A stretch of 64,000 nucleotides of DNA from Thalassospira sp. (lineage in GTDB: Bacteria > Pseudomonadota > Alphaproteobacteria > Rhodospirillales > Thalassospiraceae), in assembly GCF_030690045.1 (NCBI RefSeq), contig NZ_JAUYHK010000021.1, forward strand, positions 186,001 to 250,000, written 5' to 3'. The notes beneath the pieces were generated by a model. The model made no database searches and was not told where the DNA came from. It was given only the letters and a program-made list of their open reading frames with translations. The translations under genes and the position numbers were made by a program. Positions within the stretch are counted from its first letter, which is position 1. Every line of letters starts with the position of its first letter. Of this stretch, positions 60,560 through 64,000 are shown piece after piece.

Positions 60560-60785
60560 CTTGGGCAAAATTCCCCCTTTCCTATCCTTTTGTGCATTTT
60601 TATCAATCCGGATGGTGTTTTGCGTATTGAAAGCGCAACGCAGCATCCTCATGTGTGCTGCATGGGTATTTTCCATATTTATAATATTCGTTAACTATAC
60701 TTATGTTTAGAATCCACAGGTTTCGGGACGGGCTTTTTATTCCTGTATTGCGCGTTCTGATGATGCACAGGATGGGAGAGAAACG

Positions 60786-61406
60786 ATGAAAATCATCCAC
60801 GCAATAGTGGGTCGCGCCGTGCTGGTGGGCGGGCTGGTCGCCCTGCCACTGGCAAATGCCTGGAGCAAGGCAGAACTACCGGGGGCACCCGCATCCCTGA
60901 TTGATCAAGCCTTTATTGATGATGCTCGCGACTGGCTATCCAACCCGGTTGTGGAATTGTCGGTCCAGTCGCAAAACAAATTGCGCAAAGATATGACCCA
61001 GGCCGATATCGATGCGGCTGACCAGCAATGGCTGGCCGAACGGACGGCAGATGATCAGCCCCTTGTGGCGGCGACGCTGACCAATCCGCTTTCCAGTTAT
61101 CTGACGCAAATTCAGGCGCGGTCAGGCGGGGTGCTGGCCGAAGTTTTCGTTATGGATGCCAATGGACTGAATGTCGGGCAAAGCTCGATTACATCCGATT
61201 TCTGGCAGGGTGACGAAGCCAAATTCCAGAAAACCTATCCTGTCGGTATCGATGCCATTTTCATTGATGAAGCGGAATACAACGAGGACCACGATGCCTG
61301 GTTGTCGCAATTGAATATGACCTTGGCCGATGCGAATGGCGCTGCGATTGGCGCGGTAACCATTGAGATCAATCTCAATGAGTTGGCCCGGCGTCGCGGT
61401 TTATAG
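60786..61406 (+). CDS. periplasmic PDC/Cache-like sensor-domain protein without TM or output domain
   Basis: Signal peptide; LSSYLTQIQARSGGVLAEVFVMDANGLNVGQSSITSDFWQGDEAKFQKTY..., final beta strand AVTIEINL; directly upstream of an MCP. Confidence 0.75.
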   Translation: MKIIHAIVGRAVLVGGLVALPLANAWSKAELPGAPASLIDQAFIDDARDWLSNPVVELSVQSQNKLRKDMTQADIDAADQQWLAERTADDQPLVAATLTNPLSSYLTQIQARSGGVLAEVFVMDANGLNVGQSSITSDFWQGDEAKFQKTYPVGIDAIFIDEAEYNEDHDAWLSQLNMTLADANGAAIGAVTIEINLNELARRRGL

Positions 61407-61415
61407 GAGAGTGGG

Positions 61416-63098
61416 ATGAATTTTTTCAAAAATATGAGCATTCCGGCCAAGCTGACATCGTGTTTTGCGGTGATGGTGGCCGTGATTTTGATGGTGGCCG
61501 TGGCGGGTGTTTTTTCGATCAGCCAGGTCAAAAAGGCCGGTGATCTTCGCAATCAAATGACCGATCTTGAAGATGCCTATCGTGATCTTGACAGGTCCTA
61601 TCTGATCGCGCGTCAGGAACTTGTGTATTTTCTGACCACCGGCGACCGCCGGGGGCTTGATGCCCATCAGGCGGCGTTGGGGGATATTGATCAGCAGGCC
61701 GATGTTCTGAAATCCTTTGCCGGATTTGACGCCGAAATTTCCACCCTTGTCGATGAGATGGATTCGGCTATTGACCGCTGGGAAGAAATCGCGGTCGAGC
61801 AGACACAATTGATGCGTCATTACCTGACGGTCAATCATGCCCGCGCCATTGAGGCATCGGGTGAACCCCGCGAACTGGCCGATAGCGTCAGCCGGATCGC
61901 AACCCAACTTGCCAGCCATATCGATGAAATTCTGACTGAATCGCAGCAAAGCGAACAACAGGCGATGACCCTGTTTGAACTGACGCTGGGTATTGGCGTT
62001 TTGGTTCTGATTGTCATGGCGGTTCTGTTTGGCGGTACTCTGTCGCGGATGATCGCAACACCGATCCGCAAAATGACCGAGGCGATGGGCAGTCTGGCAT
62101 CGGGCAATCTGGATGTCGAAATTCTGGAAATGCAGCGCAATGACGAAGTGGGCGCAATGGCGAAATCCTTGGAGGTTTTCCGCGAAAATGCCCGTGAACG
62201 CGCCCGGATGACCGAACAGGAACGTCTTGAGGCCGAACGGCAGACCCAGCGCAACAAGCGCATGGGCGAACTGACCGCCGGGTTTGACCGCAAGATTCAG
62301 GAAGTTCTGGTGGCGGTCAGCGGTGCCTTGGGCGAAGTACGTCAGGCATCGGAAAAACTGTCGGGCCATTCCGAACAGGCCAATCAGGATGCCCGTAATG
62401 TGGCCGAACAGGCGCATGAATCCTCGGCCAATATCGAAACCGTGGCATCGGCAACCGCCGAATTGTCATCGTCGATTGCCGAAATTTCATCGCAGATCGC
62501 CCGTGTGACCCATGTCACCCAGCAGGCGGTGGCCGATACCGAACGCACCAATGCCCGTGTGGAAATGTTGAACGAGGCCGCGCAAAGTGTCGGCGAGGTT
62601 GTCAGCCTGATCAGCGACATTGCCGATCAGACCAATCTTCTGGCCCTTAATGCCACGATTGAATCGGCGCGGGCCGGTGAGGCGGGCAAGGGTTTTGCTG
62701 TGGTGGCGAACGAGGTCAAAAATCTGGCATCGCAAACCGTCAAGGCAACCGAACAGATCACGGTCAAAATCACCGAAATGCAGTCGGAAACCGGGGCGGC
62801 GGCCGATGCGGTACGCGGATTTGCCCAAACGATTCAGCAGATTGATGAACTGATGGCCGCCGTGGCCAGTGCGGTCGAAGAACAGGGTGCCGCGACCGAG
62901 GAAATATCGCGCAGTGTCGAAGGGGCCGCGAATGGCAATATTGCGATTAGCAATGCCGTTAAAAACGTGGCGCAATCGACCACCGAAAGCGGCAGCCTGT
63001 CACATGGTCAGCTTGATTGTGTCGGGCGTCTTGCCGCCGCCAATGACGAATTGCGCACCCATGTTGATGGTTTTTTAAGCGACGTCAAAAGCGTTTAG
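61416..63098 (+). CDS. methyl-accepting chemotaxis protein
   Basis: Two TM segments, HAMP ([22 protein letters not shown]), tip [42 protein letters not shown]. Confidence 0.95.
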   Translation: MNFFKNMSIPAKLTSCFAVMVAVILMVAVAGVFSISQVKKAGDLRNQMTDLEDAYRDLDRSYLIARQELVYFLTTGDRRGLDAHQAALGDIDQQADVLKSFAGFDAEISTLVDEMDSAIDRWEEIAVEQTQLMRHYLTVNHARAIEASGEPRELADSVSRIATQLASHIDEILTESQQSEQQAMTLFELTLGIGVLVLIVMAVLFGGTLSRMIATPIRKMTEAMGSLASGNLDVEILEMQRNDEVGAMAKSLEVFRENARERARMTEQERLEAERQTQRNKRMGELTAGFDRKIQEVLVAVSGALGEVRQASEKLSGHSEQANQDARNVAEQAHESSANIETVASATAELSSSIAEISSQIARVTHVTQQAVADTERTNARVEMLNEAAQSVGEVVSLISDIADQTNLLALNATIESARAGEAGKGFAVVANEVKNLASQTVKATEQITVKITEMQSETGAAADAVRGFAQTIQQIDELMAAVASAVEEQGAATEEISRSVEGAANGNIAISNAVKNVAQSTTESGSLSHGQLDCVGRLAAANDELRTHVDGFLSDVKSV

Positions 63099-64000
63099 GT
63101 CCGATCATCGCCCTGTTGCCCGGTTTGGCGATAGGGCGAATGTTCGGTTTTCAGATAGTCAGAACTGGCATATATGCTGGCCCGCTCCTGATCCAGGAAG
63201 CGGGCCACGGCATTTCTAAGGCCGGGATCGCGGATCAGATGGGCGGAATGGGTCAGAACCGGTTCATAACCGCGCTGGATTTTATGTTCGCCCTGTGCCC
63301 CGGCCTCGACGGTTTTCAGGTTCCGGGCAATCGCAATGTCGATGGCCTGATAATAACAGGTTTCAAAATGCAAAAGCGGGGTGCGGTCGATTGTGCCCCA
63401 GTTGCGGCCATAAAGGGTATCCGCCCCGATCAGGTTAAGCGCCCCCGCCACCATCTCGCCATCCTTGTGCGCGCTGACCAGAATCACCTTGTCGCGCAGT
63501 CTTTCATGCAGCAATTCAAAAAAGGCACGGGTCAGATAGGGCGTGCCCCATTTGCGGTCCGATGTATCGCGGTAAAAATGATAAAACCGGTCCCAGTGCC
63601 GGGGATGCAGATCATCCCCCGATAGCGGGGCAAAGCTGTATCCCGCCTCGATCACCTGGCGGCGTTCCTTGCGCAGGTTTTTGCGTTTGCGCGAATTCAG
63701 GGCGCCCAGAAAATCATCAAAGCTCTGATATCCCTGATTTTGCCAGTGATATTGCAAACCGATCCGCCCCAGAAATCCCTGATCCTCCAGCGCGGTTCTC
63801 TCATCTTCGCTGCAAAAGGTAATATGCAGGGATGACACGCCCAGTTTTTCCGGCAATGCCATCAGGCCGCGCATCAAAAGGGCGTGCAATGATGGGGCAT
63901 CGGGATGGTCGGCCTGCACCAGAAGGCGCGGGCCGGGCACCGGCGAAAAAGGAACCGCGACCTGTAATTTCGGGTAATATTGGCCCCCGGCACGCTCAAA
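63095..64000 (-). CDS. GNAT / DUF482-like (COG3146) N-acyltransferase, 5' end outside the window
   Basis: Minus-strand frame stays open to the window edge ([29 protein letters not shown]...); [57 protein letters not shown]. Confidence 0.9.
   Translation of the reverse strand, partial: FERAGGQYYPKLQVAVPFSPVPGPRLLVQADHPDAPSLHALLMRGLMALPEKLGVSSLHITFCSEDERTALEDQGFLGRIGLQYHWQNQGYQSFDDFLGALNSRKRKNLRKERRQVIEAGYSFAPLSGDDLHPRHWDRFYHFYRDTSDRKWGTPYLTRAFFELLHERLRDKVILVSAHKDGEMVAGALNLIGADTLYGRNWGTIDRTPLLHFETCYYQAIDIAIARNLKTVEAGAQGEHKIQRGYEPVLTHSAHLIRDPGLRNAVARFLDQERASIYASSDYLKTEHSPYRQTGQQGDDRT

Noticed and set aside
61401-62417. 338-aa minus-strand ORF opposite the third MCP
   Set aside because: Antisense shadow of a clearly coding MCP, His/Gln-rich composition typical of such shadows.
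1-64000. Prophage, integrative element, CRISPR-Cas or anti-phage island
   Set aside because: No integrase, transposase, cas gene, spacer-like repeat array, or restriction/toxin cluster seen; gene content is core-like.

Overview
The window is a chromosomal segment of an alphaproteobacterium, probably Rhodospirillales and Thalassospira-like. That placement is inferred from gene content and was not searched. It is densely coding, with about 55 credible CDSs and no rRNA, tRNA, CRISPR array, transposase or integrase that I could recognise. Main blocks: lptF-lptG-lptD-surA-pdxA-rsmA (minus strand) with yicC-gmk; an acyl-CoA dehydrogenase, S41 protease, ppk2 and a LysR regulator; an assimilatory sulfite/nitrite reductase operon (DUF2849-reductase-DUF934); an uncharacterised predicted alpha-barrel protein overlapping a MATE transporter; two tandem chemoreceptors; a leucine catabolic operon (mccB, methylglutaconyl-CoA hydratase, mccA, mvaB); Lrp regulator/putA; a secreted-protein/FAD oxidase/GH114-like operon; mipZ-VWA-DnaJ; galU-ugd-pgm; DD-carboxypeptidase with SPOR domain; a phasin; clpS-clpA; and a periplasmic sensor-like protein followed by a chemoreceptor. 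The least explained part is the ~510 bp intergenic region 60276-60785. It carries stacked palindromes, a 22-bp perfect palindrome overlapping a sigma54-like -24/-12 motif, and a foldable ~115-nt segment ending in an intrinsic terminator, which makes it a candidate small RNA. Other signals are a 48-bp perfect palindrome at 29007-29054, near-identical 3' halves of tandem chemoreceptor genes, a LiuR-like palindrome upstream of mccB, and a split sensor/chemoreceptor arrangement. All functional calls come from reading the translations; no database search was run.
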